A DNA stretch of 64,000 nucleotides from Parelaphostrongylus tenuis (taxonomy: Eukaryota > Nematoda > Chromadorea > Rhabditida > Metastrongylidae), in assembly GCA_019055375.1 (NCBI GenBank), contig JAHQIW010000101.1, forward strand, positions 49,818 to 113,817, read 5' to 3'. The notes under the pieces are model-generated. The model did not search any database. It was not told the origin of the DNA and saw only the letters and a list, made by a program, of their open reading frames with translations. This document shows positions 34,241-46,575 of the stretch, piece after piece (position 1 is the first letter of the stretch; the number at the start of each line of letters is the position of its first letter). The translations under genes and the position numbers were made by a program.

Positions 34241-36560
34241 CGTGTGTATTTCTCAATTCAATCAAAATTGGATATTTAAAAAGAACGTTCATGGTCAACT
34301 GATTATCCGGCATGTAATCATTTTATTCAGAAAGACTAAACTGCATGATCATCGTTTGGAAAATTTCTCGAGTCGTTCAAAGTAGCGTGGTTTTGAAAAA
34401 TAACTTGTAATGGAAACCAGCAAATTTACTAAAGTTAATTTTTGCACATTTCAAAAAAAGCGCAAACGTGAGCACTTGCAGCTCAAAGTGTGATCGTTTT
34501 CAGAGTAGATATTGAAGCTAAGTCCATAATGACAACACGGTAACGATTATTGTTTTATCGTTGTCACCGCAAATGTCGTTTGGCACAAGAACATAAGGGC
34601 CGAGAGTATTAAAGTGCTGCAGAGCAGGGATTTTTATTTTTCTTTTCTATCTAGACAGGTTGATTCTAAGTGTTATGCTAAAACTCTTCAACGTTATTCT
34701 GAAGTCTCCCGTTCCAAAGGGATTTTTGTTCACAAAGTAGAACATTATTTACACCTTCAGTTTAGGTGCAATCAATGCGGTAATAATGCTTAGCAGCCTG
34801 AGTGAGCAGTGAAGGTGGTAGAACTGAAAAATTTAGCTGGTAGGCAATCAATATAGCTGGAAGAATTTTTAAGTCATTCCGTACTTAGGAATTTTGATTG
34901 GTATGTGGTCATCAACTTATTATTTACATGTTTTTTCATACTCATGCATTCAAAAACAAATCTGTTGAGGTGGACGTAGGCCTAACGATCGCTCAGAAAT
35001 TTTGATCAATGATATTAATCCACGTCTTGCTTCTGGATAATCTCTACCCTTTAAAACTCAAGAAATTCTGCATTTTGAACAAGTATGTTTTTATTCGAAC
35101 AACTGCTAATGATGAAAACAATAGCTAGCATAGAAATATTTGTGGCTTCAAAAGGCGCGCAGAAGTTCTTGATGCACTTCAAGACTGAAACTTAATATTA
35201 TCTGAAAGCCTTTCTCTAAGACAAGGCAGAAAAATGTTCAGCAATTTTAAGTAGGTGCATCTTAGAGCTTCCATCAGCAGCAAAGTAAGCCATTAGATTT
35301 GAGTTCCTTCTTAATAAATGACACAATGTTAGCTCTTCCAATGGCTAGCGGAAATTCGTATTTTCATGAAAAGATGAAATTTTTTTACACTATCCCTTCT
35401 ACTTCAGTAGGACCCAGAATGAGTAACCAACAAAGGAGTTTTTCGGGACTATTGGACACCGAATAAAAAAAGAGGAAAAGGTCAGCAGGAGGTCCTCCGT
35501 TAGGTAAAGTGGTTAACACTCGACTCTTCAAAAATAACAAACACAAGTTTGAGGCATAACTGAGACCCGAGGTTTTGCTCGCATCTTGATATTCATGTGA
35601 TTGTGCTTCAGAATGCATTCTCTCATGAAAATTCATGAAAATAGAACGTTATTGAAAAAGAGTTCTATATATTGTTCTCTACATCATGCAGCCAAATGTC
35701 TTAACCGAAAATATTTTAATATAAGTTTACCTAACAAAGTTCATCTATACCACTAGTTGATTAACTCGCCTACCGCCGATATCGTTCAAACGATAAGTTA
35801 CAGAATCGGCTACCTATTTACATCGGCATTTTTTCAAATCACAGCATTTTCTCAGAAAACAATCAAGAGATTGGTAACGACAAAATTCACTGAGCATAAT
35901 AATAATTGACGTCTCGATGACACACTTGTTCTTCAGAGCTTTGACTTCTTGGCGACCAAGTTGAAATCTGGGCGCGGCACACGACATGAACGCGCGACGA
36001 GTGCGAAGACCTATAATCACGATGCGGCAGCCTTCTACTGAAAGATCTAATTTTATCGTCACTACAAGGATTTTAATCGATAACAGATTTTGGGATTGAG
36101 GGAATAGAGGTTGCTAAAGCTATTTGTAGTAAGGAATCTGCCAATTATTCCTCCTAAAATCCGGCGTTTCAAGGAAATGCCAGATACTCACGAAAACTGG
36201 CGCGTTTCGTATTGTCATTATATCTTTATGATATTACCACCGATGCACCTAGACGAGGAAGAAAACTAATATTTTACTCTGTGGACAGAAATCCCTTTGC
36301 AATGGCAGACTTCAGAGTAACGATAAAGAGTTTTAGCATAACACTTAGCATTACCCTATCTGAATACTTTATTGCTATCCCCTGATCTACAGCAATAAAT
36401 ATTCTCGGCCCTTATGTTCTTGTCCCCAACGACATTTGTGGTGGCAACGGCAAAACAATAATAGTCATCGTGTAGTCGTTATGGACTCAATTTGAATAAC
36501 AACTCTGAAAGTGATCATACTTTGAGCGACAAGTGTTCACATGCGGGTTCTTTTGAAATG
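34241..36560 (+). repeat. direct repeat unit 2 of the palindromic element
   Basis: The partner of unit 1 with many substitutions and a few insertions, including about 40 bp near 34730-34765. It carries the second copy of the tRNA-like piece near 35500-35565. Its last 350 bp continue smoothly into the inverted right arm. Confidence 0.7.
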
Positions 36561-37469
36561 CGCAGAAATTAACTTCAGTAAATTTTGCTGGTCTTTATCA
36601 CAAGTCATTTTTGAAAATCATGCTACTTTCAAAGACTTCAGAAATGTTCCAACCGGTTTATTATTCCGCAGAGTTTAGTCTTTCTGAATAAAATAATTAC
36701 ATGCGGGATAATCAATTGACCATGAATCGTTCTTCTTAATAGCCAATTTTGATTGTACTGAGAAATACACACTACCAAAGATTCTGAGCATGGGGAAAAT
36801 ATTGCCTAACAAATTATGCATTTTATCATGCCTCAATTACAATGCTGATCAGCAATTTATGTTAATATATACCGGCTTTTTGCACTCGTAACCTTTTCAG
36901 GACTAAGCGTACTGAGTGGTTACACTGACCTTTCTCTATCTTTCCCCATTAGTCTGTGACCGGCAATTCAATCTGTGGTCCCAAAAAGGTTTTGCCGCAT
37001 GCCGCTGTGGTTTTTGTGTTCTATTGACTACTAGTCAGACTTAAATCATTGTGCTGAGCGTCAACTGATATAAGATTTCCTAAATTTGTTAGTTCATGAA
37101 TCACAGCTTATGTGTCGGACTAATTTCTCACTGCATAGGAGTGTTGCTTGTGAGGGGATTGATTACCTTGGATAATTCTGCCTGTGGGAAATACGCAGAG
37201 ATGTAATTAGTGCACTCAAACACTGATTTACAATTTTAATTGAATGCGTATCACTGTAACAAGATGTTACGTCGTTGAGAAGTTTTGCTCAAGTGAAGCT
37301 ATAGAGCGTGAGTTTTGACGTTTGCTTGTATCTCAGCATCCACATGGTTGAATTTCACACACTGCCCTGCTATGATAAAATGAATAGGCAGCAAACAAAA
37401 ATTGGAATATGGTACCCAATGCTACGCAGCCATGACACTTATAGGAAACATCTTGCCATTAATTAGCTT

Positions 37470-37715
37470 AGTGGGGGCGCCGTGGCCGAGTAGTTGCGAG
37501 GCTCATGGCGGAGCGCGCGGAGCCGAGCGTAGCCCCCCTCCTCTCTTCAGCAGTCAACAATGACGTCCTATGGAATGCCACAGCAAGGCCATCCCTAAGA
37601 TTGTAACTAGACTCGCTAAACCAGTATCCTAGGTCGTTCAAGAAAAAGACGGAGACCAGCTTGATGCTGGAAGTACTGGGATCCGCACAGCGGAGAAAAA
37701 AGGAAGAAAAAACAC
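37470..37715 (+). repeat. SINE family B copy in right arm
   Basis: It begins GGGGGCGCCGTGGCCGAGTA, with the A box TGGCCGAGTAG at 37483-37493. It is the mirror of 31100-31345 and shares its body with 46395-46575. Confidence 0.6.
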
Positions 37716-38359
37716 TGTGATGATGCATCAAGTAAAAATTAATTTACTGCAGCAGAGCGGTAAAACATGTTTTGAGCTACTGAGATCTAAGTCCTACACG
37801 GGCGCCTGTTCCATCCTACCTTACTCATCAGTAGCACAGTTCTCGGTTCAGCCGATCCCCTGATTCTACACTCCTCTGTGGAGGAGCTGACGCCGAGCAA
37901 TAAATCATCGTGACCTAATGGCTCAAAACAGGTTATAGACTATCATAATTATTGTTTCAGCAAGCTGTATGAAAAGCGGTCGAGCGCAGAGGCTTTATAC
38001 AACGAATTTCTACATCTGATAACTTGACACACTCATGTCATTTCAATCACGTAATGTCTATTCTCCGGTGCTGCCACTTGAGGTTATGCAGTAGTATATC
38101 TTACATCCCTTTTCCTGTTTATATATAAATCTTTCAGCCCTTTCTAATGTCGGGCAGAGATTTTCATAGAAGATTTTTTGTTGCAGTAAGATTTTTTACT
38201 AGACTTTCTGCAAGGCAGTAAACTTTGAATCTTGGAAAGTCCAAGAATGTACTTGCTTGCTTAGAAAGACCTGTCGAAGTGCTGTAGTATTAAAAGTCAT
38301 CATCTTTGACGCTCATGTTTCTCGAGCAACAAATCAATATCGCGCTCATAGAACTCGTC

Positions 38360-39300
38360 AGTCTTGAATTGAATGAAATTTGTCAACCGTCGACGCCAAT
38401 GACCGATGCCTCGGAACTCCTTGTTCGAGTGCTCTATCGCTCGGAAGAGGCGATAGTCAGAAGAGAATAGGTCAGTACTCTACGCGGATGATTCAGCAAG
38501 TCCCAGACCGGTTTGATCAACTTCTTCTTTGTCAATTTGGTAACATTCGACTTTGCGCTGTCTTGAAGCAAGATGAGATTGTGGCAATGTCAATGTAACA
38601 GGCGACGTTGCAGCGGTCCAGGTGCTCACACTGGCGTTTGGCATTAATCGTCTCGCCGGCTGGCAACAAGTCTCAGTGACGGCTCGGTTCGGTCTCAAAT
38701 ATGACCAAGATACTGTTTGCCCAAATCGATTTGGACGTGGAGTTGAAGTTCCTCGTTGGCCTGATGACAACCACTGATTTGAACGACGTTGACTCTTGAA
38801 AAAATCCACTTTTCGTCGGCGGTGAAGACCTTGGCCAGAAATGGAGAGCGTAGATTACGATGGAGTAGTTTTTGAGCCATGTTCTTAGCTTTGTACATCT
38901 GTGCTTGAGTGAACTCGCGTGGAATCCATTGATACTCTTCCCACTCCTTGCCTGCTGCTTTGAATATTCTGCAGATTGTCACCTGATCACGCCAAAATCT
39001 TCGGCCAAGTCCACGGTGCTTAAAGTCGGATCCTCTTCAGCTGCTTCAATGACGGCCCATCAATCAACTTCGCGTAGACGTCCAGAGCGCAGCTCGTCTT
39101 TCAAGTTGGTCTTGCAAGCATGAAACCCAGCAAAGATCCGAAATGCTACCATCTTGGACACAAATCTTTGAGCTTTCACAAGGTGGATTTCTTGAAAAAC
39201 AACCTGTGCATCGCGTCTCAATTCAGGCTCGCAAAGCAGCAAATTGCGATAAAGGTTTGGTCGAGCGACCGTGAAGCCGCGATTATGGACAGATTTGGTA
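38360..39300 (-). pseudogene. mariner-family transposase relic
   Basis: Minus-strand pieces in order: FAGFHACKTNLKDELRSGRL (helix-turn-helix end, near 39140); EDPTLSTVDLAEDFGV near 39045; IFKAAGKEWEEYQWIPREFT (the WxPHEL region, near 38930); FTADEKWIF near 38815 with the first catalytic Asp; PAGETINAKRQCEHLDRC near 38640; LLQDSAKSNV near 38545 with the second Asp; HPRRVLTYSLL where HPPYSPDLAP is expected. Stops and frameshifts throughout, and the third Asp region is eroded. The left end nearly touches the edge of the palindromic repeat. Confidence 0.75.
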
Positions 39301-39799
39301 TCAAAAGAAGGCTCAGAACATTCTGCACATAGCGGCATTGACTTGCTGCCTGAGAGATGGGAGAAATGTGTGTCGGATGATGGCACCCTGAATTCCTGTA
39401 GCGTCATAACTTATGTGAAGAGCTAGTATTACGATCACAGCAAATTACAGCCAATCCTCGTCAATCCCAAAAACATTCATCAAGTTCAGCATTGTGGGTT
39501 TTAACCTGAGGATTGGACCCTCATATCGCATTTGAACCCAGAAACTAAAGGGAGTCGAGCCCAGTAAAAACTTCACTGAGCTTACTATGGCAACCATCAT
39601 CATTCGCACAACTTACAACTTCACGTGCCCCACTCTCAAGGGCAAGCTTGAAATGTCTTCAGTAAAAGTATCATAAAGCAGGGTCAATCGAAGTGTTTGC
39701 TTTTTCGTTGTAGGTGCTATTCCAAAGTTCCATTCGAATTAACCATTGCTTAGGAAACTTAGGAAATTCGTTTTTGTCAAGAAGCAGAGAATTTACTGA
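39301..39799. other. no recognisable gene
   Basis: This may include the mariner 5' end, but no inverted terminal repeat was identified. Nothing else is supported. Confidence 0.35.
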
Positions 39800-41300
39800 G
39801 TTTGAAAATGAAGAATTCTATAGACAGGGGTATATCTTAATCATTAATTGCTCCCTGGAGAGATGCCGTTGTTGAAAGCGAAACTGCAAAACGCTGAGGA
39901 AAAGTGATGAGGAGAGAATTTTCAAAGTTGGAAAGCCGCAGCTATGCTTGAAGCTGTAAGTGCTGAAGATCATCAACAATGCCCATTTGGGCTTCGCCAA
40001 TTACAAAATAAAGGAATTTGCTCGAGCAAACAGGACTACCAGAAAATCGATTAAAAGAATGTTTCTCACTAAGATTACCATGTCGTCAATTAATTACAAA
40101 CATTGGGTCTTCTGTTCCTAGTCCGACATGCGATTTTGTCGGTGAAAGCTTTCACAACCCTGGTCGGCGCAGGATAAGATCTGAACACTTAAAGAACCAT
40201 CAAGCAGTTTCCATCAACACAATGACCCTACCGTTTATACGCCACTTGTTGGGAATGTAATGTTGCTATATAGTTAAAAACCAGTATAGTGGTGTTACTT
40301 CTCAAAAAAGAAACTCTATACCACTGGTAATTATCGCCCGTACTGCTTGCTGTCTGTCGTCTATTAACCCTTCCATCGATTTATAATAAGCATGATTGAC
40401 AAACAGTGACTATGTATGACCATATAAGCAAGCAGGATTTTGAAAGGCGATTTCATTAACAAAGCACGCATACGATACCATGATCTAATGAAGTAAGAGA
40501 CACCGCTCTGCCTCACTTTCGTTAATTTAAAAACTGCTCTAAACTTCACTGAGAGATAAGGGTTTGGGAAAACATCCATGATGTCACTGTTTAGAGCAGT
40601 GAAATTTATATGAGCCGTATTAAGATGTACGACGAAAAGATTGCCATTCTGAATCGCTAATACCTTGACATAGGAAGCCATTGCAACGAAAACAGTGTTC
40701 ACCAAATCCATCATTTTCACCTCGTTGATGATATGGTTCTTATATTACCATGCATCAAAAGAATAAACGAATATTGAACGACACCATCAAAGCTTGCAGA
40801 AAAATGGCAGATTACGTTTCCGAATTGAAGAGGTGCTTATTGAAACTTGTTGGTTTTGTGGCTTCCATTCACCTCACAATGAATATCTCCAAATGATCTG
40901 AGTCCCGCTAGGTTGAAAATTAATATAGTTAACAGCTAGCAAAATTTTTATACGAGGAAGCGGACAGCTTGTGAAAAGCTCATGGACATTGAGGGCGTAG
41001 TAAAGAGGAGCAAGAACACTCGATCGGTTGTCTATATTCTCAACTCAACGAGCTATCTTAACATTAGATCAAAATATGACTTTCACGTAAAGACGATAAA
41101 AATCCACCTAAGGTTACTATAAGTGTATTTCAGTTTATCGAATATGTGGTGTATTTCAACGGCAACCGATAAGCGAGAGCCGTTATCGATGAATTGTTTC
41201 GAGATGTCATACGCGCAGCATGAAGATCGCCTACCCAATATCTCTTGAAAAGCAGAAGAGAAGCTCAACGATTTTCTACGGAGAGGGGAGTCTAATAGGC
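39800..41300 (+). pseudogene. RTE-type LINE relic (linker, RT, C-terminus)
   Basis: Plus-strand pieces parallel the RTE copy at 52037-54667: a linker near 39820-40010; RRRIRSEHLKNHQAVSINTM near 40165-40225; LLKKE then NYRPYCLLSVVY across frames near 40295-40365; and the tail RAVIDELFRDVIRAA near 41175-41220, matching RAVTDWIPRDVKRS. The catalytic FADD box is lost. Heavily interrupted and much older-looking than the 52-kb copy. Confidence 0.65.
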
Positions 41301-42270
41301 TGCTGCGGCACGTGATAGGGATGAGTGCTTGCCTTTTGATGTTCGCTGGAGGCGGCCAAGAGCGACCAGTGAATAGGTTATACTACTGCGGTAAAGTTTC
41401 CAAACCGAATGCTGATTTTGATTTACTGCCTAATTTATTTTTTGCGACATGGTACGATGTGAGGAATACTCATAAGAACACTGAGACACGAACAAAACTT
41501 GAAATCTAATAAATGCGCAGTGGACTTGAACAGGATTGCCGCTTCAGAAGGAGCGCGCCCCCCTCCTTTCCGGGTCAAAACACGATTGAGAAAAAGGCAG
41601 AACACGTTGCAATGCTAATGTGCGCGTTCCTGAATGGGATAGCACCAATACGAGTCCATTATACATACACCAAGTTCTTAGTACTGTTAGCATCTAAACT
41701 TTTTTGCATTTTTACTAAACTTACTGATGGTTACAAAAGCCAGATGATAGTGTACTAACGTGTTTTTAATTCTCAGATAAACCAATGTGGTACAGTCAGG
41801 TAAAGAAATCAGTACTAGGACGGTCAGTTTGCTATAAAACTCTGTGTAAACGTGCATGATATGAGCACACGCTGTGTGGGAGAAGATTCACGTCCATTTC
41901 ACAGTATCGAAGACGAGGAAACAGCTTCGGTCTGAAGGAATAGACAATGTGATAGAGCAGTCCGTAGTGTTGTACAGACATGACATAATAAAATGTGCAA
42001 ATTCAATTAGCACAGATTCCACAACTAAGAACAACTAACTGTAGTGTAGCAGAACTTTTGTAGAAGATCTTGTATGCACCTACACTACTTTTGTGGGAAA
42101 CAATTTACGACTGAAAATGGTTATGAAATTATCACGCTTGCTATAGAAGCGATAACGCGCTCAATACAGTAGTTAAAGGCATCTTACCTGATGTTCATAT
42201 TGGTGTTAGTGTGCACTTGAGGCTAATCAAGTCCCTCATTATTTCGGCGCTTTCATCATTGGACCAGTTT
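41301..42270. other. no recognisable gene
   Basis: Two short plus-strand frames (41312-41509, 41513-41758) match no family I know and have no supporting signals. Confidence 0.35.
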
Positions 42271-42391
42271 TATCTGGAAGGATAAAAAGAGTAGCAGCGA
42301 TTGGATTTCGTATCTGGAAGGATAAAAAGAGTAGCAGCGATTGGATTTCGTATCTGGAAGGATAAAAAGAGTAGCAGCGATTGGATTTCGT
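42271..42391 (+). repeat. three exact 40-bp tandem copies
   Basis: Unit 40 bp, starting ATCTGGAAGGATAAAAAGAG and ending GATTGGATTTCGT. Copies at 42272-42311, 42312-42351 and 42352-42391 are identical. Exact identity in a region of old, diverged repeats suggests a recent expansion or an assembly artefact. Confidence 0.95.
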
Positions 42392-42499
42392 AACTTCAGG
42401 CTAATTGGGTTTTCGTAAAGTCTGCGTCATTTAAATGCTATATATCACTAAATCACTAATTCCTTTCCTTTAGAGTGGTTCTGAAGTCCTTGCCCAAAT

Positions 42500-42975
42500 T
42501 CAGTGTGCCTGGCAATTATTTTTGAGGCAAGTATGAGAACTGTTATGGGCACATCTACAGCGCAAGACGCGTGTTTCGTCCTTTCAGTTTTGTCGGTTGC
42601 ACGGTGCCTCTCGGTTCATTCAGTTCTGCAGGAAGATATCTCCTGCTATCCTTTATTCTTTCCACAGTCATATTGAAATTTCAGCGAGGTCTCAAAAAGA
42701 AACTCAAAACGGAAGGTATAATGTTTCAAGAAAATGGGCCAAAAGTAATTGAGCGAACAACAATGTCATTTCTGTAATCTTATCATTTGACGGCTTGTGT
42801 AAGTGTTAAGTCATCAGTTACTCTTAAAAGGAGATATCTCCCCGCTAAACGACTGAACCGAAAGACACAGCGCAACTGACGAGACTGAGCATCACTAGGC
42901 TTGCGTTGTATAAGTGCCTATAAAAGACCTCGTGCATGACTCAGAAATAACCATCAAGCATATTAAATCACGAGT
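42500..42975. mobile_element. hammerhead-bearing repeat, locus 3 (fold-back pair)
   Basis: The left half (42500-42640, minus sense) keeps GAAACACGCGTC and a 6-nt helix I complement, but the core CTGACGA is changed to CCGACAA. The right half (42830-42975, plus sense) keeps CTGACGA but lost GAAA. The halves also share the inverted GGAGATATCTCC block near 42637 and 42831. Both ribozymes are dead. Confidence 0.55.
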
Positions 42976-44269
42976 GTTTCTCTTTTGGAATAACCAAAGC
43001 CAGATACATTCTCATTTTCGCTTTTTCTTCAAAGAAAAATTTATGAATGATTGTTTATATAATTCCATGCTAATGTAATGTCTGTAGTTCTATATACCTT
43101 TGATTATTACAATTTTGGATAACGGCGAGAAAAAATTTTTTCATATCACTGAACAAACGCAAAGTTGGTGAAAAATACTCATTTGATTATCAGGTAAGGC
43201 TTCCGAGCTTTCGCGTTTTTCAGAACCAGGTTGAGCTAACGATGATCAACGTTTGGTTGTTGTAGCGATGAGTGCGCTCGTTGACGTGTCGAGCTGAATC
43301 TGCACGAAGAGGCACCGCATGGATAAATGTCTCTCAGTGGTCCTACTTATGAAGGACAAGTGATGGTCTGCAGCTGCCACGCAATATTATAGCATTTCAG
43401 GCTCAATAGCTAGCTGATACAGAATTATGCATCTTGCTAAGTTAGCTGATATGTTTTCGACTGCTTTAGCACCCACTGACGTCACAAAGAGATCATAATG
43501 GATGTGGGAAAATAGATCAATATCTGCCTTGTACCAAAAAGCACTAGGTAGAGGCGCTCTAAAAGCAGAAACCACTTTACTGGATTTGACTCGCTTCGTA
43601 CAAACACCCAAAATGTGAAGACGACGACCAGTGAATAAAAGCGTTGGATTAGTCTTGCTACCAAAAGGCGAGGTCAAAGATTTCTTGAAATTCATATTTT
43701 TCGAGTGAGCCCTGTGTCAGCTCACTAGTTAGAAAATACATGTGATTAATGTGGTATCAGGATTTGATGAAAGTCATTTATCACGATCAAAGGACAAATA
43801 CGTCAAAACTCTCTCCAAATGAATGATGCTATCTGGTTGAGCCCGACCATCCAACAAATCAAAACGGCGAAAGCAGTGATTTTCACTAGTTTTCACAATT
43901 AGTACAAGAGACGCATGTTATGGCGATCAATCTGTTCAAGCAATGGCGAGATGAGAGTAAAGGCTTACGTTCTTCATCAAGAGAACCATCAAACCGATGA
44001 CATCTCCTATTAACTGTGCAGAAATCTCACATCCACTGTAAGTGGCAAGGTTTTTCTTCGTATTGAAATATGCGAAACTTTTGCAAAACATTCAATATAT
44101 TCAGCTAGATAGCTACTTTTATGTTCACTCTAATGTAACGATGTCTTGGAAATTTTCAAATACCAAGAAAAATTAGAAATAAACATCAATATACGTACCA
44201 AATCCAAACTTTCTTAACCATGCAGGCTTTATTCCGATATGAAAGGACAAATGAAAAATCGATCGCGTT
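42976..44269. other. no recognisable gene
   Basis: The longest open frame, 43387-43695 (-, 102 codons), has a balanced composition but no motif I recognise and no clear splice context. It is left as unsupported. Confidence 0.35.
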
Positions 44270-44525
44270 TGCTCTGTAGGAACTTTCAAAAGGAGTGTTA
44301 GTTACAAGCTCGCAAGTTAGACTACAGTACCAAATGGCGCATACGCTAAGACTAAAAGAATCATGGCGAAGTGTGGTTACGGAGTCTGGTATTCTTCGCC
44401 TCTTTTACTACATCGTTGATGCTTTAAAAGATTCGAAAACTGCTCTCCTAATCTTGCAACGCCAAGTCGTTCACCATGTTGAGTTCCTAACTCGAAAAAA
44501 CAAAGCCAAGGTGTTCAGACTAACA
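44270..44525 (-). mobile_element. RTE-type LINE fragment (C-terminal region)
   Basis: The plus-strand DNA CTCTTTTACTACATCGTTGA and the following 100 bp align with CTCTTCACTACATCTTCGAT and its continuation near 52558-52680 in the RTE copy, in the same order up to the TCGTTCATCATGTTG-like block. Only the post-RT region is present, in broken frames. Confidence 0.6.
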
Positions 44526-46394
44526 ATGACTTGAGTGTGAACGCAACATATGGAACAAATTCAACTTGTCGATCAGATTCTTACAAAGCGCATTCGAAAA
44601 TAAGTTTTTCACAAGCATTTTCAAGGGTGGATAGCATTTTCCCAGTCAGCGCTTAGTGTCATAGAAATAATGTCGTCCCAAGCAAAAACACTTTAATTGC
44701 TATACCGACTTGGCCATTACGTTTAACGACTGAAATTCTGCCGTGATAACCTAAAGAGTAGTTGTAAAACAATTTGAACTAATAGTGACGCCCTGCCGAA
44801 TCTCTCTATTATCGTGAATGATAATAACCATGTACACTGATATTATTTTATAAAGATCCTGCTTGTCTTCGAGATGAATCAAAAGCTTTCTTTCTAACAA
44901 GTAAGTGAGAAAGTTGATTGTTTGATTTTTCATCGAGAAAACAGCAAAACGAATTAAATACCGGTTAGACTGATTATTGAAGCTGAACTCTGTGACACCA
45001 ATTAATAACATTTACTCGAAAAATTGACAAACAGAAGGAAATGAGTCCTTTCCTTGTTATAAGAGAGTTTATGGAAGACAACATTACTACAAAGTGCCAT
45101 AAATGGACATAAAAGTACGTTATTGAGCACGTAATGGATAGATATTTCGCGTATGAAGCGGTTTAAGCAAGTGAGTGGAGCACATATGAACGACGGCTAG
45201 TGCAGTCGGTTACGGACTGGAAAATGAAAATCCGCTGTTACCCTTCTCATTTTCTTTCAACTTTCACTATATCTGGAAATTTTAAAGTATCCAAGAATCA
45301 GCTGAATACCTCAGAGAACATTTGTCAAGCGAAAAAAAATGAAAACATTATTGCAGCTACGCGTACCTAATCTTTTGGTGATAAAACTCGCCCGATAAAA
45401 GCCGGAACAACTGGTCATGTTCTCTAAGCTCAAGTTGACCTACTGGTGATGGCTGGATCACTAAAAAGTGCCACAGGTCAAGTAACGATAGCTTTGTAGT
45501 TTATCGCATTTTCTCTCTCCCTTTATCAACAAAAATGATGCTTGTGGGAACCATGTCACGCACAGTAGCCAACGTGCACTCTGGTTGAATACGGAAGGAA
45601 AACTTCCTGAATGTGAGTGGAAAAAAGTCTAGAAGACCTGTACTAAGTAAATTTATAGCAAAATATTTTCGAATAACAGATATAGCTTGTAGCATAGAAT
45701 ACAATGATTTGACTTCTGTGCTGCTCGTTCTATTTCATGAAGGGATACTATGCAAAATATAATCACGTGAATGCTAAGATAAATCTAATCCTCAGCTGTA
45801 CTTCAAACTTCTACCTACTCTTTTAGGAGAGTCGATCGCTAGCCACTTTACCGAGCAAACCTCTTGTTTTTATTCTCTTTTCTTATTCAGTAGGTGATAT
45901 TTTGAAGAAAAACCATCTTTACTACTCGTTGATGTTAATAGAGAGATTGCACAATTAAATCGTTTTCTACAAAATTATCAATGACCTTCGATTATCTTTT
46001 GGGACCATCACAAAATTTCACTAATCCATAATGTCGTATCTGTACCTGAACTTATTTTGTTGAAGGCGCATGAATATCACGACATCTGCTGTTTGGAACT
46101 GTTTTAGTTCACTGCTTGTTCTTATGCATCTATAAAAAGCTCTCATGCTTTCTCCAAAGTAGATGTTAAACTTTCTAGCTAGGACTGAAAACAAACCGAC
46201 TCTCAATTTGATCCCATTAATTTGAAAAAGTGTACACCATCCAAAATTTATCGGTGCTCATTCGAACAAATGTTGAAGAGCGAATGAAGTTGTCATTTGA
46301 ATCAATTATGACAAGAAGCTATATACTTTCGTACACTTAGACATTCTATAATGTTCGGATAATAGCACTTCTAACATTCAATCGTTTTTTGCCT
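44526..46394. other. no recognisable gene
   Basis: Short frames only. No motif, repeat partner or RNA signal that I can support. Confidence 0.35.
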
Positions 46395-46575
46395 TCTTCT
46401 TGAACGCTGTTAGATATTGGTTGGGCAGGTCTTCTTGAAATGAGCCTAACCTGGCCCTGGTGTTCCGTAGGGTGATCGTTGTTGACTGCCGGAGAGTTTA
46501 GCGAGTAGAATTCGGCTACTGCGTGCCGCGTCGGACATCACAACCATTTGACCATGGTTTCCACTCTCTGCCTTC
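46395..46575 (-). repeat. SINE family B copy
   Basis: It shares the body block AGATATTGGTTGGGCAGGTC and TTGTTGACTGCCGGAGAG with 31145-31290 and its mirror. The head, read on the minus strand, is CCATGGTCAAATGGTTGTGA, a weak A-box-like start. A polypyrimidine run follows. Confidence 0.5.

Larger units (their letters stand above)
30508..38313. repeat. 7.8-kb palindromic repeat with long inverted arms and tandem core
   Basis: The arms 30508-32240 and 36560-38313 are inverted repeats about 1.75 kb long. The core is two direct units of about 2.2 kb, 32040-34240 and 34240-36560. Each unit ends in about 350 bp that are the inverted form of the unit's own beginning (33890-34240 and 36195-36560). The copies differ by many substitutions, so the structure is old. 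No open frame longer than about 100 codons and no transposase motif was seen. It may be a non-autonomous DNA transposon with very long inverted ends, or a local inverted duplication. Confidence 0.75.

Noticed and set aside
42271..42391. A CRISPR array
   Set aside because: The 40-bp units are directly abutting with no spacers, and the context is a eukaryotic genome.
43387..43695. A 102-codon minus-strand frame as a gene
   Set aside because: No recognisable domain, no splice or start context, and no paralogue in the window. Length alone is not enough in AT-rich DNA.
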